Positions 16,469 through 25,285 of a DNA stretch of 64,000 nt are shown piece after piece. This DNA is from Paucidesulfovibrio sp050251775 (GTDB lineage Bacteria > Desulfobacterota > Desulfovibrionia > Desulfovibrionales > Desulfovibrionaceae). Where the stretch lies: NCBI GenBank assembly GCA_050251775.1, contig JBFWMD010000012.1, positions 1-64,000 of the forward strand, written 5' to 3'. Each line of letters opens with the position of its first letter. The first letter of the stretch is position 1. The notes under the pieces are model-generated. The model saw nothing but the letters and a program-made list of their open reading frames with translations, did not search any database and had not been told where the DNA came from. The translations under genes were made by a program, and so were the position numbers.

Positions 16469-16969
16469 ATGCAAATATATCACTTCGACCAACAGAACGT
16501 GGAGTATCTTGGAGCGTCCCTGGCAAGGCCCAATCCACTGGAACATGGGACGTTTCTGATTCCGGCCAACGCGACCATGGTAAACCCACCTGACACCGCA
16601 GCCGGTCGGGTGGCTTGCTGGAACGGCACGGCCTGGGTGCAGGTGGAAGACCATAGGGGCGTGGCCTATTGGCTGCCCGGCGATGAGTGGGACGCCCCGG
16701 CGCGGATCATGGAGGACCTGGGGCCACTGCCGGACGAGGCGTTGTTGGCCGCGCCGGAAAAGCCCGCATCTGTGCAGGCCGAGGAGAGGCGAGCGGAAAT
16801 TCTCGTGGCTCTTGCCGCCCTGGACACGGCGGCCATCCGGCCCACGCGGGCCATCCTGGCGGCGCAACTCGCCGGGTCGGAGCCGGACGCGGCGGACACG
16901 GCCCGACTGGCGGAACTGGAAACGCAGGCCCAGGCGCTACGCACGGAACTGGCCGGGCTGGAGGGATAG
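16469..16969 (+). CDS. Tail fibre assembly chaperone
   Basis: 166 aa. ATG 16469 follows AGGAGG. The N-terminus MQIYHFDQQNVEYLG with IPANATMVNPPDTAAGRVACWNGTAWVQVEDHRG (seen in pieces such as ARVACWNGTAW-like PAAGRVACWNG) has the PxxxGxxxxWNGxxWxxxxDxRG pattern of T4 gp38/Tfa-like fibre chaperones. The C-terminal half is a helical Ala/Glu-rich coil (ERRAEILVALAALDTAAIRP). It immediately follows the fibre gene, as usual, and closes the virion block. Confidence 0.85.
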   Translation: MQIYHFDQQNVEYLGASLARPNPLEHGTFLIPANATMVNPPDTAAGRVACWNGTAWVQVEDHRGVAYWLPGDEWDAPARIMEDLGPLPDEALLAAPEKPASVQAEERRAEILVALAALDTAAIRPTRAILAAQLAGSEPDAADTARLAELETQAQALRTELAGLEG

Positions 16970-16996
16970 CGGCCAGAATGCCGAGGAGGGCAACGG

Positions 16997-17018
16997 GGGA
17001 GGCTTCGGCCTCCCTTTT
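16997..17018 (+). terminator. Rho-independent terminator closing virion block
   Basis: GGGAGGC, tetraloop TTCG, GCCTCCC, then TTTT. A textbook terminator 27 bases after the fibre-assembly stop codon. Confidence 0.85.
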
Positions 17019-17105
17019 GTTTATGTCCGGAACAGACGCGCGGTTTGCGAATCTTTGAATGAACGGCCCTTGCAGCAGCGGCTTTCCATGCGATAGAATG
17101 AAAGG

Positions 17106-18299
17106 ATGAAAAAGACATCGTGGTCCTTTTGCGCTTTGGGTTCATTTTTTTTCACGGTTCTGGTTCTCGGGACGCCGTTGGCAGAGGCCATCGAGCGCAT
17201 GCCCGTGTCCGGCGCGGATCGGACCGCCGAGGCCCAGGCCGAGGCTGCCGTCTTTCCGTCGCTGCTCTCCTGCGTCCGCGTGGAAGGGCCGCTGGATTTC
17301 TGCGGCGAGTCAGTGCCGCTGGAGCTGGACGACGTGCGCGAGCGTCTGGAAAAGGAGCTGCTCGTGCTGCTTTGGGACCGGGCGCAGGTGATTTTGAACG
17401 CCAAACGGGCAGGTCGCTACTTTCCCTACATCGAGCAGCGCCTGGCCAAGCGCGGCATGCCCGACGACCTCAAGTACATCGCGGTCATTGAAAGCGCGCT
17501 CCGTCCGCATGCGGGTTCCCACCGGGGAGCCGTCGGCTACTGGCAGTTCATCCGGCCCACAGCCCAGAAATACGGACTGCGCGTGGACGGAAACATCGAT
17601 GAACGGCGAAACATCTTCACCTCCACCGAGGCGGCTCTGGATTTTCTCCAGGAACTGCACGCGGAATTCGGTTCCTGGGCCGTGGCCTGCGCCGCGTACA
17701 ACATGGGCGAAAACGGCATGCGCAAACGCATCCGCACCCAGAGCGTGCAGGACTACTGGAGGCTCTACCTGCCGCTGGAGACCCAGGCCTACGTCTTTCG
17801 GGCCATGGCGGCCAAGATGATCCTTTCGGACCCGGCCCGGTACGGATTTCGTTTCCAGGAGGAGGACTTCTACGCCGCGCCCGCCTTTGACCGCATCACC
17901 CTGACGCTGGAAAAGGACACGCCTCTGGCGGACATCGCTGCGGCGGCCGGGACCTACTACAAGGTGATCAAAGATCTGAACACCCAGATTCTCGGGGATG
18001 ATCTCGAGCGCGGGTCGCATGTTCTGCTGCTGCCCAAAGGTGCGGCAAAGGGATTCGTGTCCAGGCTCAAGGGGGCCGCTTCACCGTCCGTGGCCGCATC
18101 CGGTTCGGTTCCCACGCCAGCGCGGGCCGTGCCGGACCCCTCCAAAAAGGAGCTGCGCACGTACGTGGTCAAGCCGGGAGACAACATCCATTCCATCGCC
18201 CGCAAACTCGGTGTGCCGCTCAAGGCGGTGCTGCGACCCAACGGGCTGAAGTCGGACAGCATCATCCATCCCGGCCAGAGGCTGCTCGTCAGCGACTGA
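17106..18299 (+). CDS. mltD: MltD-like membrane-bound lytic transglycosylase
   Basis: 397 aa with a signal peptide (SWSFCALGSFFFTVLVLGTPLAEA). The SLT domain spans about 120-240: IAVIESALRPHAGSHRGAVGYWQF holds the catalytic Glu (first E of IES) and the GYWQF motif, and AYNMGENGMRKRI follows. Two LysM-like repeats close the protein; the last is clear (YVVKPGDNIHSIARKLGVP to IHPGQRLLVSD). It cleaves peptidoglycan in the periplasm. ATG 17106 is used. The gene is after the virion block terminator, so it is probably a host gene, though a role in particle release cannot be excluded. Confidence 0.9.
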   Translation: MKKTSWSFCALGSFFFTVLVLGTPLAEAIERMPVSGADRTAEAQAEAAVFPSLLSCVRVEGPLDFCGESVPLELDDVRERLEKELLVLLWDRAQVILNAKRAGRYFPYIEQRLAKRGMPDDLKYIAVIESALRPHAGSHRGAVGYWQFIRPTAQKYGLRVDGNIDERRNIFTSTEAALDFLQELHAEFGSWAVACAAYNMGENGMRKRIRTQSVQDYWRLYLPLETQAYVFRAMAAKMILSDPARYGFRFQEEDFYAAPAFDRITLTLEKDTPLADIAAAAGTYYKVIKDLNTQILGDDLERGSHVLLLPKGAAKGFVSRLKGAASPSVAASGSVPTPARAVPDPSKKELRTYVVKPGDNIHSIARKLGVPLKAVLRPNGLKSDSIIHPGQRLLVSD

Positions 18300-18326
18300 G
18301 CCTGCGCAGGTCTGTTCTGCGCGCGT

Positions 18327-18914
18327 TCAGCGCCGGTGTAATTTGCGGAAACGGCGCGGAGTCATTTCCAGCCCGCCCTTGCTCCAAAATCCGGTCTTGT
18401 CGATCCGCGCCTGCCCCTCGGCCCGGGCGAGCCGTTGCGCGTGCTGTTCTTCCCGGTCATGGGCAATGGCCAGCGCCAGCCCTTGGAGCACCAGGATTTC
18501 GTTGAGCATCTTCCCGTCACTCCAGACATAGGCCAGCACGCGTCCATAGCGATCCGTGCGATGCGGGCCGTATTCCAGGTCCAGCACGCGGCCATTGCAG
18601 AAGCTCCGGCTCATGGTCCTGGCCACGTTGGAAAATTCCTGTCCCTTTTCCGGGCAGTCCACGCCGAGCAGACGGATCTGGAAGCGGCCATTGGACCGCC
18701 CGGCCCATTCCACCAACAGGGAATCGCCGTCGAGCGCGGTGATGCAGTGAACCTGGTCGCGTGGCGCAGGCAGGTTGTCCTGGGCCTTGCATGTCGGAGT
18801 CAGCCAGAGGGCTCCGAGCGCCGCGACCAGGAGCAGAAGCGGGAGGAATTTCGAGCCGGACCGGGCGGATCGCGATACGGGGGGCCGTATAGGGAGAGGA
18901 GTTCGCGTTTGCAT
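18327..18914 (-). CDS. Secreted thermonuclease-family (SNase) nuclease
   Basis: 195 aa with a membrane-spanning N-terminus (FLPLLLLVAALGALWL). The staphylococcal-nuclease fold shows its catalytic residues: Arg and Asp/Glu in IRLLGVDCPEKG, and Arg in DRYGRVLAYV. The rest of the fold (ALDGDSLLVEW, LNEILVLQGLALA) is also present, so activity is likely. Calcium-dependent hydrolysis of DNA or RNA outside the cytoplasm is the family function. It converges on the MltD gene and is divergent from the hybrid kinase. Confidence 0.85.
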   Translation of the reverse strand: MQTRTPLPIRPPVSRSARSGSKFLPLLLLVAALGALWLTPTCKAQDNLPAPRDQVHCITALDGDSLLVEWAGRSNGRFQIRLLGVDCPEKGQEFSNVARTMSRSFCNGRVLDLEYGPHRTDRYGRVLAYVWSDGKMLNEILVLQGLALAIAHDREEQHAQRLARAEGQARIDKTGFWSKGGLEMTPRRFRKLHRR

Positions 18915-19067
18915 GGCAGGAGCATACCTTTCCCGGTCCCGCCTGCCCAGGGTTCAAAGGGGGCAATCGTCCGCATGCCCTGTGGGTACGGGGGGAGGCC
19001 TGGATTGATAGCTTTCCGGGTTTGCGGTATTGCACAAAAAGATAACCCACTTAATCGCGGAGATTCC

Positions 19068-22000
19068 ATGCACCCCAGACTCGACGATCTGCTCGTAAAG
19101 CTGACAGCGTGCATGGAGCGTCTGGCAGCCGGGGAAGCCGGCGAGCCAGGGCGCGCCATGAGTCGCGAGCTGGACGGATTGCTTCGGGAGCTTCGCGAGA
19201 CGGGCGGCGAACGCCGCTTTTTTCGCCGTCTGGCGGACGGCGTGCCGGACGGCCTCTTTCGCATGCGCCTGCAGGACCGCAGCTTCGAATACATCAATCC
19301 GGCCATGGAAGCCCTTTGCGGCTACGTCCGCAGCGAGTTTTGCGGTTCGCCGGGCATCTACCGCGAGGTGGTCCATCCGCGTTGGCTGGAATTTGTGGAT
19401 GAAACGCTTCGGGGTATGGACGCGGGCCGCAACGAGGGCGAATATGAGATTGTCGTGGTCACGCGCGGTGGCCAGGAACGGCGCATCCTGCTGCGCACGA
19501 TCCTGGTGCGCAAGGACGGCGTACCCACCCACGTGGAGGGTGTGGCCCGGGATGTGACCGCCACGCGTCAGACCGAGAGCATGCTCCGCAGGCATCTGTT
19601 CATGACGGACGCTTCCCGCGACCCCATGAGTCTGATCGGGCGGGATTACCAGTACAAGGCTGCGAACCAGGCCTTTCTGGACTCGGTCAAGGCCATCTGT
19701 CGTAATCCCATTGGGCGGCACGTTTCCGAGGTCTGGAGCGGACGCGTCTTCAGCGGGGTGATCCGGCAGGCGCTGGACGACTGCTTTTCCGGAAAGGATG
19801 TGAGTTACGAGGCCTGGTTCCGGTTTCCGGATCAACCCGAAGGCTATTACGAGGTCACCTATACGCCCTACCGGGAGGAGGGTGCGGGCGTCACGCACGT
19901 TGTCGTGGTCTCCCGGGACCTGACCAGCCGCAAGCTGGCCGAGGAGGCGGAACGTCAGGCGGATGTTCGCTTCCGGCAGGTGGCCGAGAGCATCAGCGAC
20001 GTGATCATGACGCTGGATTCCCGGCACGCGCTGACCTACGTCAGCCCCGCCATGCTCCGGCTGGCCGAATTGGAGCCGGAAACCCTCCTGGGACGAAGGC
20101 TTGAGGAGCTGGTGCATGCCCAGGATCGTAGGGAGCTGACGCGTTCCCTTGAAAATATCCTCGAAACCGGCGAGGCCAGCGCCGAATGCCGTGTTCTGGC
20201 CCAGGACGGAACTCCGGTCTGGGTGCGCATGGTGGCGCGGGCGCTGGTGGAGGAAGGCACGTATCTGGGCGCGGCCGGGCGGCTGACCAATATTTCCATG
20301 CGCAAGCAGGCCGAAGAGAATCTGGCCCGGAGCGAGCGCAAGTACCGTGACATTTTTGAAAATATTCAGGATGTCTATTTCGAGAGTGATTTCGAGGGAA
20401 ATGTTCTGGAAATCAGTCCGGCGGTGGAACGGATCAGCTTTTACACCAGGGAGGAGATTCTCCGCTCCGGCATGCTGCCGCTGCTGGCCGAGCCGGGCGA
20501 GCGCGAGCGGCTGCTCGGCGTGCTCAAGAGCCAGGGACATGTTGAGGACCACGAGATCCGGTTCCGGGACAGGGACGGATCCGTACGCCACTTTTCCGTA
20601 ACGGCAAAGCTGGTTTCGGACGAGGACGAGCAGCGCAAGGTGGTGGGCTCCCTGCACGACGTGACCGTGCGGCGCGCGGCCCAACTGGAAGCGCAGCAGG
20701 CCAGGGCGTTTCTCGACGGGATCATCGACGCCGTTCCCGATCCCATCTACGTCAAGGATCAGGAACATCGCTACGTCATGGCCAACCGGGCCATGTGCCT
20801 GCTGCTCGGACGTGACCGCGAAGACGTTGTGGGCCGCAGTACCTGGGAGCTGTTCGACCCGGAGCAGGCCGCCGGTTTCGCGGCCAGGGACGAGCAGGCC
20901 CTGATGGGCGGTATCAAGGTTCTGCACGAGGAGGACTTTTGGGACGCCTCCGGGGTTTGGCGGCTTCTGGCCACGAGCAAGGCCGTGTTCCAGGGCAGCG
21001 ACGGTCGCAGGCTGCTCGTGGGAGTGGTCCGCGACATCACCGAGGCCCGGCGGCTCCAGGAGGAGTTGCGGCGATCCAAGGAGGAGGCCGAGTACCTGGC
21101 CGAATCCAAGAGCCGCTTCCTGGCGAACATGAGCCACGAGATCCGCACGCCTCTGAACGGCGTCATCGGCATGCTCCAGTTGTTGAACATGACAGGGCTT
21201 TCCGGAGAGCAGACCGAATACGTGGGCACGGGCCTGGACTCGGCCCTGGGGCTTCTCGCCGTAATCAACGACATTCTCGACTACTCCAAGATCGAATCGG
21301 GCCGTATGAATTCGCCCAGTGAACACTTTTCGGTGCGGGAGATGCTGCGCACCGTGGAGCACGCCCTGGCAGAACAGGCGCGGAGCAAAGGCGTGGAACT
21401 GCTCTTCCAGATCGGCGCGCAGCTGCCGGAACTGGTGGATGGGGCCGAACCCCGGCTACGCCAGGTGCTTTTCAATCTGGTGGGCAACGCGGTCAAGTTC
21501 ACGGACCAGGGTCAAGTTCGCGTGCTGGTGGAGGCGTTTGGTCGCAATGATCCGCGCGGGGACCTGCAACTGTATTTCGAGATCGAGGACACGGGCATCG
21601 GCATTGCCGAGGAGAATCTGGAACGGATTTTCGATCCGTTCGTGCAGGCGGACGAAACTCCTTCCCGCCGATATCAGGGCACGGGCCTGGGCCTGGGCAT
21701 TGTGCGGCGTCTGGTGGAGATGCTCCACGGCACGCTTTGCATGGGCAGCGAAACAGGCCAGGGAACCACGGTCTGTTTCACAGCCTTTGTCCAGAGCATT
21801 CCGTTCGGGGAGAAGCCCGAAGCGGCGCGGGAGGACTCCCCGCTTCCCCAGGAGCCGTCCCGGCGTCTTCGGGTGCTCGTGGCTGAGGACAACAAAGTCA
21901 ACATGCTTCTGGCCGAGCGGTTTCTGCTCAAACTGGGGTACGAGACCCTGGGCGTGGGAAACGGCCAGGATGCCCTGGAAGCCTTGGAACGAGCGGTTGA

Positions 22001-22280
22001 CGAGAATCGACCTTTTGATGTGGTCTTCATGGACATCCAGATGCCGGTGCTGGACGGCATGGAGGCGGTCCGCCGCATCCGGGAGGGGCAGGGCAGGATT
22101 CCGCGCGACCTTCCCGTGGTGGCGCTCACGGCCCACGCCATGGAGGGAGACATGGAGCGGTTCCTGGAGGTCGGCATGGACGGCTACCTTGCCAAGCCGC
22201 TGGATTTCGCGATATTCGCCGAGCTTTTGAACGAGTTGTTCTCTCCGCCGGAAGCGCATACGGGATCGGAGCGGGACTGA
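19068..22280 (+). CDS. Multi-PAS hybrid sensor histidine kinase
   Basis: 1070 aa. ATG 19068 has GGAG six bases upstream. No membrane helices, so it is cytoplasmic. About five PAS/PAC repeats fill residues 50-670 (for example FRMRLQDRSFEYINPAMEAL, YVSPAMLRLAELEPETLLGR, YVMANRAMCLLLGRDREDVVGR). The HisKA H-box SHEIRTPLNG puts the phospho-acceptor at His 690. HATPase motifs follow (N box FNLVGNAVKFT, G1 DTGIGI, G2 GTGLGLGI). A receiver domain ends the protein, phospho-Asp at 989 in FMDIQMPVLDG, with conserved Lys in YLAKPLD. No separate Hpt domain is present; the free Hpt at 37084 could be a partner, which is speculative. Confidence 0.92.
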   Translation: MHPRLDDLLVKLTACMERLAAGEAGEPGRAMSRELDGLLRELRETGGERRFFRRLADGVPDGLFRMRLQDRSFEYINPAMEALCGYVRSEFCGSPGIYREVVHPRWLEFVDETLRGMDAGRNEGEYEIVVVTRGGQERRILLRTILVRKDGVPTHVEGVARDVTATRQTESMLRRHLFMTDASRDPMSLIGRDYQYKAANQAFLDSVKAICRNPIGRHVSEVWSGRVFSGVIRQALDDCFSGKDVSYEAWFRFPDQPEGYYEVTYTPYREEGAGVTHVVVVSRDLTSRKLAEEAERQADVRFRQVAESISDVIMTLDSRHALTYVSPAMLRLAELEPETLLGRRLEELVHAQDRRELTRSLENILETGEASAECRVLAQDGTPVWVRMVARALVEEGTYLGAAGRLTNISMRKQAEENLARSERKYRDIFENIQDVYFESDFEGNVLEISPAVERISFYTREEILRSGMLPLLAEPGERERLLGVLKSQGHVEDHEIRFRDRDGSVRHFSVTAKLVSDEDEQRKVVGSLHDVTVRRAAQLEAQQARAFLDGIIDAVPDPIYVKDQEHRYVMANRAMCLLLGRDREDVVGRSTWELFDPEQAAGFAARDEQALMGGIKVLHEEDFWDASGVWRLLATSKAVFQGSDGRRLLVGVVRDITEARRLQEELRRSKEEAEYLAESKSRFLANMSHEIRTPLNGVIGMLQLLNMTGLSGEQTEYVGTGLDSALGLLAVINDILDYSKIESGRMNSPSEHFSVREMLRTVEHALAEQARSKGVELLFQIGAQLPELVDGAEPRLRQVLFNLVGNAVKFTDQGQVRVLVEAFGRNDPRGDLQLYFEIEDTGIGIAEENLERIFDPFVQADETPSRRYQGTGLGLGIVRRLVEMLHGTLCMGSETGQGTTVCFTAFVQSIPFGEKPEAAREDSPLPQEPSRRLRVLVAEDNKVNMLLAERFLLKLGYETLGVGNGQDALEALERAVDENRPFDVVFMDIQMPVLDGMEAVRRIREGQGRIPRDLPVVALTAHAMEGDMERFLEVGMDGYLAKPLDFAIFAELLNELFSPPEAHTGSERD

Positions 22281-22367
22281 ACAACGGGCTTTCTGGGGGG
22301 GGCGAGATGACACTTGTTGCGGGCGAAGGGGCGTTGCCTGGAAAACCGATGCGGAGGAGAAGAGTGA

Positions 22368-23681
22368 ATGCTTATGTTTCTTGATCGCTGGTTCGGTATT
22401 GAGCGTTCGGGCAGCACGGTGAGCCGCGAGATCGTGGCCGGGCTGACCACCTTCGTAACCATGTCCTACATCATCGTGGTCAACCCGTTAATTCTCAAGG
22501 ATGCGGGTATTCCTCTCGGCGCGAGCATGGTGGCCACGATTCTTTCCGCGGTCTTCGGAACGCTGGCCATGGGGCTCTATGCCAACCGGCCCCTGGCCGT
22601 GGCTCCCTACATGGGAGAGAACGCCTTCATCGCCTATACGGTCTGCGGGGTGCTTGGCTACTCCTGGCAGACGGCGCTGGGCGCCATTTTCATCAGCGGC
22701 GTCGTGTTTTCAATCATTACCTTGTTTGGCGTGCGGCAGTGGCTGGTGCGCTCCATTCCCCTGAGCCTGAAGCAGGCCTTCACTGCGGGCATCGGTTTAT
22801 TTTTAACCTTCATCGGGTTGATGACCACCGGAATCATCGCCAAAAGCCCGGCCCCGGGCGTGCCTGTGAGCCTCGGCGACTTCGGCGACATCAAGGTTTT
22901 TCTGGCCATGTGCGGTTTTGTGTTCATGTCCGCGCTGATGGTCTGGCGCGTGCCCGGCGCCATCATCCTCGGGATCCTGGCCGTGGCGGGTATCGCTTTC
23001 GGCATCAACGCGGCCCCGCTGCCCGAGATCTGGGTGAGCATGCCTCCGTCCCTGTCCGGGACGTTCCTGGCCATGGACATCGGCGGTGCGCTGATCTGGG
23101 GATTTTTTTCCGTGATTCTGACTGTGCTGGTCATGGATTTCGTGGATACCATGGGCACGCTCCACGCCGTGTTCCATCGCGGCGGCATGCTTGACGAGAA
23201 TGGCGACGTGCCTGAAATCCGCAAGCCGCTGCTGGTGGACGCGCTTTCCACAGTGGTCGCGGCCTGTCTGGGTACCACGAGCACGGGCGTATACGTGGAA
23301 TCGGCCACGGGCATCGAGTCCGGAGGCCGCACGGGACTGACCGCGGTTGTCACGGCGCTGATGTTTCTGCTGGCCCTGTTTCTGGCGCCGCTGCTGACAG
23401 CCATCCCGCCCTGCGCCTACGGGCCGGGGCTGATCGTGGTCGGCATGCTGATGATGTCCAGTTCTGGCGGCCTGGACTTTGCCAATCCGGACGAGGTGCT
23501 CCCAGCGTTCCTGACGGTGATCCTCATGAGCTTCACCTACAACATCGGTATTGGCATGACCGCTGGTTTCGTGGCCTATCCGGTCATGAAGATCCTCACG
23601 GGACAGCCCGAAAAGGTTCCAGCTGGCATGTGGGTGCTTTCCGGCTTTTCGCTGCTCTTCTTTATCTTCTATCCGAACTAA
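22368..23681 (+). CDS. NCS2-family purine (AzgA/PbuG-like) permease
   Basis: 437 aa with about 12 hydrophobic helices. ATG 22368 follows GGAGGAGAA by eight bases. AzgA-group motifs: LTTFVTMSYIIVVNP, APYMGENAFIAYTVC, and VDALSTVVAACLGTTSTGVYVESATGIESGGRTGLTAVV in segments (for example TSTGVYVESATGI). Known substrates are hypoxanthine, guanine or adenine, imported with protons. The exact specificity cannot be read. The second HD-GYP gene starts 18 bases downstream, so the two may be one transcript. Confidence 0.88.
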   Translation: MLMFLDRWFGIERSGSTVSREIVAGLTTFVTMSYIIVVNPLILKDAGIPLGASMVATILSAVFGTLAMGLYANRPLAVAPYMGENAFIAYTVCGVLGYSWQTALGAIFISGVVFSIITLFGVRQWLVRSIPLSLKQAFTAGIGLFLTFIGLMTTGIIAKSPAPGVPVSLGDFGDIKVFLAMCGFVFMSALMVWRVPGAIILGILAVAGIAFGINAAPLPEIWVSMPPSLSGTFLAMDIGGALIWGFFSVILTVLVMDFVDTMGTLHAVFHRGGMLDENGDVPEIRKPLLVDALSTVVAACLGTTSTGVYVESATGIESGGRTGLTAVVTALMFLLALFLAPLLTAIPPCAYGPGLIVVGMLMMSSSGGLDFANPDEVLPAFLTVILMSFTYNIGIGMTAGFVAYPVMKILTGQPEKVPAGMWVLSGFSLLFFIFYPN

Positions 23682-23698
23682 GGAGCGACCGTACCGGC

Positions 23699-24688
23699 GT
23701 GAGCATCCTAGACAAGACGGAACGCAAGTGGATTCCGGCCTCTTTTTTCCCTGTGTCTCCCCTGATCCTCGTGCCCGAGGCGCTGGGGGAGTTTTCGGTG
23801 TATCTGCGCCAGAACAAAGAATTCGTGCTTTATGCCCGCTCGGGCGAGATCTTTACGACGGAGCAGCGGGTCAAGCTCTTTGAGAGCGGGGTGAGTGAAG
23901 TCTACGTCCAGACCGTGGAAAAACCCGGTTTCGACAGATACGTGGAGCAGAATCTCGGCGGCATCCTCATGGACGAATCGCTGCCCATGCGGGAACGCTC
24001 CCGGCTCTTTTACGACGCCACGGCCACAGTGGTCCGGGACGCCTTCAATGACAAGCTGCCGCCCCGGCTCGTGGAGGAGAAATTCTGCCGGATCAAGAGC
24101 GTGGTCCGGCAGAGCATGGACTTCCTCCGGGACGAGCGGACCCTGAAAACCCTTGGCCCGTTCATCTCCCACGACTACAAAAGCTACACACACAGTCTGC
24201 AGGTTTTTGTCTACACCTTGTCATTGCTGGCCTGTTTCGAGGTCCCGGAGGAAGAGCACTTCGAATACGGCCTGGGGGCCTTGCTCCATGACATCGGCAA
24301 GACGCGCATTCCCCTGCGCGTCCTGAACAAGCGCGGCGCCCTGACCCAGGAGGAGCGCAGCCTGGTGGAAACGCATTCGGTGCAGGGGGTGGCGCTTTGC
24401 GCCGGGCTGGACATCAGCCAGCGAACCTTCAACTGCATTTTGTTCCACCACGAACGCATGGATGGCAAGGGCTACCCTTCGGGCATCGGGGGCGATGACA
24501 TTCCCCTGGCCGTGAAGTGCATAACCGTGTCGGATGTCTTTGACGCTCTGACCTCGCACCGGCCCTATGCGCCGGCTATGCGGGCCTACGACGCCCTGAT
24601 CCTGATGCGCCACGAAATGGCCGGGGCCTTCGACCTGGGCGTGTATAAACGATTCATCGAGATGCTCAGCGGCGCGTCCCTGATCTGA
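23699..24688 (+). CDS. HD-GYP domain phosphodiesterase
   Basis: 329 aa. GTG 23699 is the likely start; its ribosome site AAGGAG is rather far (13 bases), and the frame upstream overlaps the permease. The N-terminal 150 residues (LVPEALGEFSVYLRQNKEFVLYARSGEIFT) match the PilZ-free N-domain common to one HD-GYP group. HD is at 197-198 (LHDIGKTRIP) and GYP at 258-260 (DGKGYPSG), with VSDVFDALTSHRPY after it. It should hydrolyse cyclic di-GMP. No second messenger-sensing domain is evident. Confidence 0.88.
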   Translation: MSILDKTERKWIPASFFPVSPLILVPEALGEFSVYLRQNKEFVLYARSGEIFTTEQRVKLFESGVSEVYVQTVEKPGFDRYVEQNLGGILMDESLPMRERSRLFYDATATVVRDAFNDKLPPRLVEEKFCRIKSVVRQSMDFLRDERTLKTLGPFISHDYKSYTHSLQVFVYTLSLLACFEVPEEEHFEYGLGALLHDIGKTRIPLRVLNKRGALTQEERSLVETHSVQGVALCAGLDISQRTFNCILFHHERMDGKGYPSGIGGDDIPLAVKCITVSDVFDALTSHRPYAPAMRAYDALILMRHEMAGAFDLGVYKRFIEMLSGASLI

Positions 24689-24714
24689 GCGGCGTAAGAC
24701 GCAAGGAGAGAGTA

Positions 24715-25212
24715 ATGCCCACGAGACGGATTCTGAGAATCATGTTGCTGGTGTTGTTGGGAACGCTGCTGGCGGGGGCGGCACAAGCGGGCGGACCGGG
24801 ATATCCTGATGCGCCGCGACCTGCGGACTTCCGTGGCGCGCACTTCGGTGCGCCCCTGGCGGAAATCGAGGGGCTGCATCCCGTTTCCGAGCGCATGCCC
24901 GGCGCGGGTCAGCGGTTCAAGGATGTGTATTATCGCGAGGGGGAGCCCCCAACCCTGGGCGAGGCGGCCATCGTTTCCGTGGCCTACTATTTCCGCAGCG
25001 AGCGACTGCGCTCCGTTGTTTTGACCATGCAGGGAAACGTGAACGCCTTTTTGGTCAAGGACATGCTCATTTCCAAATTCGGCCCGGGTCGCCAGCTTGG
25101 CCCGCTCTACGGCTGGACCTGGGACGACTTCTCCGTGAGTTTGGGGCCGTTGGAGGATTCGGGCATGTACGCCCTGACCTACACGCTGGAGCGGGACCCG
25201 TCCTCGGAATAG
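24715..25212 (+). CDS. Secreted protein of unknown function
   Basis: 165 aa with a clear signal peptide (RILRIMLLVLLGTLLAGAAQA). ATG 24715 is preceded by AAGGAGAG. The mature part has FRGAHFGAPLAEIEGLHPVSE, a YYFRSERLRSVVLTM strand and LISKFGPGRQLGPLYGWTWDDFSVSLG. This pattern (small unit, gate-like Gly turn, strand) is also seen in the secreted protein at 27315, suggesting a shared fold but no firm homology. It follows the HD-GYP gene closely. No function assigned. Confidence 0.7.
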   Translation: MPTRRILRIMLLVLLGTLLAGAAQAGGPGYPDAPRPADFRGAHFGAPLAEIEGLHPVSERMPGAGQRFKDVYYREGEPPTLGEAAIVSVAYYFRSERLRSVVLTMQGNVNAFLVKDMLISKFGPGRQLGPLYGWTWDDFSVSLGPLEDSGMYALTYTLERDPSSE

Positions 25213-25240
25213 ACGGGCTTGCCCTTGTGCCCCTTCGGGT

Positions 25241-25280
25241 GGAAAGCGCCCCTGGAACCGAAATCCCAGGGGCGCTTTCC
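25241..25280. terminator. Bidirectional terminator
   Basis: GGAAAGCGCCCCTGG and CCCAGGGGCGCTTTCC pair around a 9-base loop. It separates the convergent genes at 24715 and 25286 and can serve both. Confidence 0.75.
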
Positions 25281-25285
25281 CTTGC

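Noticed and set aside
18954..21362. 802-codon minus-strand frame
   Set aside because: Shadow of the multi-PAS kinase gene; the kinase has complete H, N, G and receiver motifs in the other direction.
22281..22367. Purine riboswitch before the NCS2 permease
   Set aside because: No conserved purine-aptamer loops or core bases are visible in the 87-base leader.
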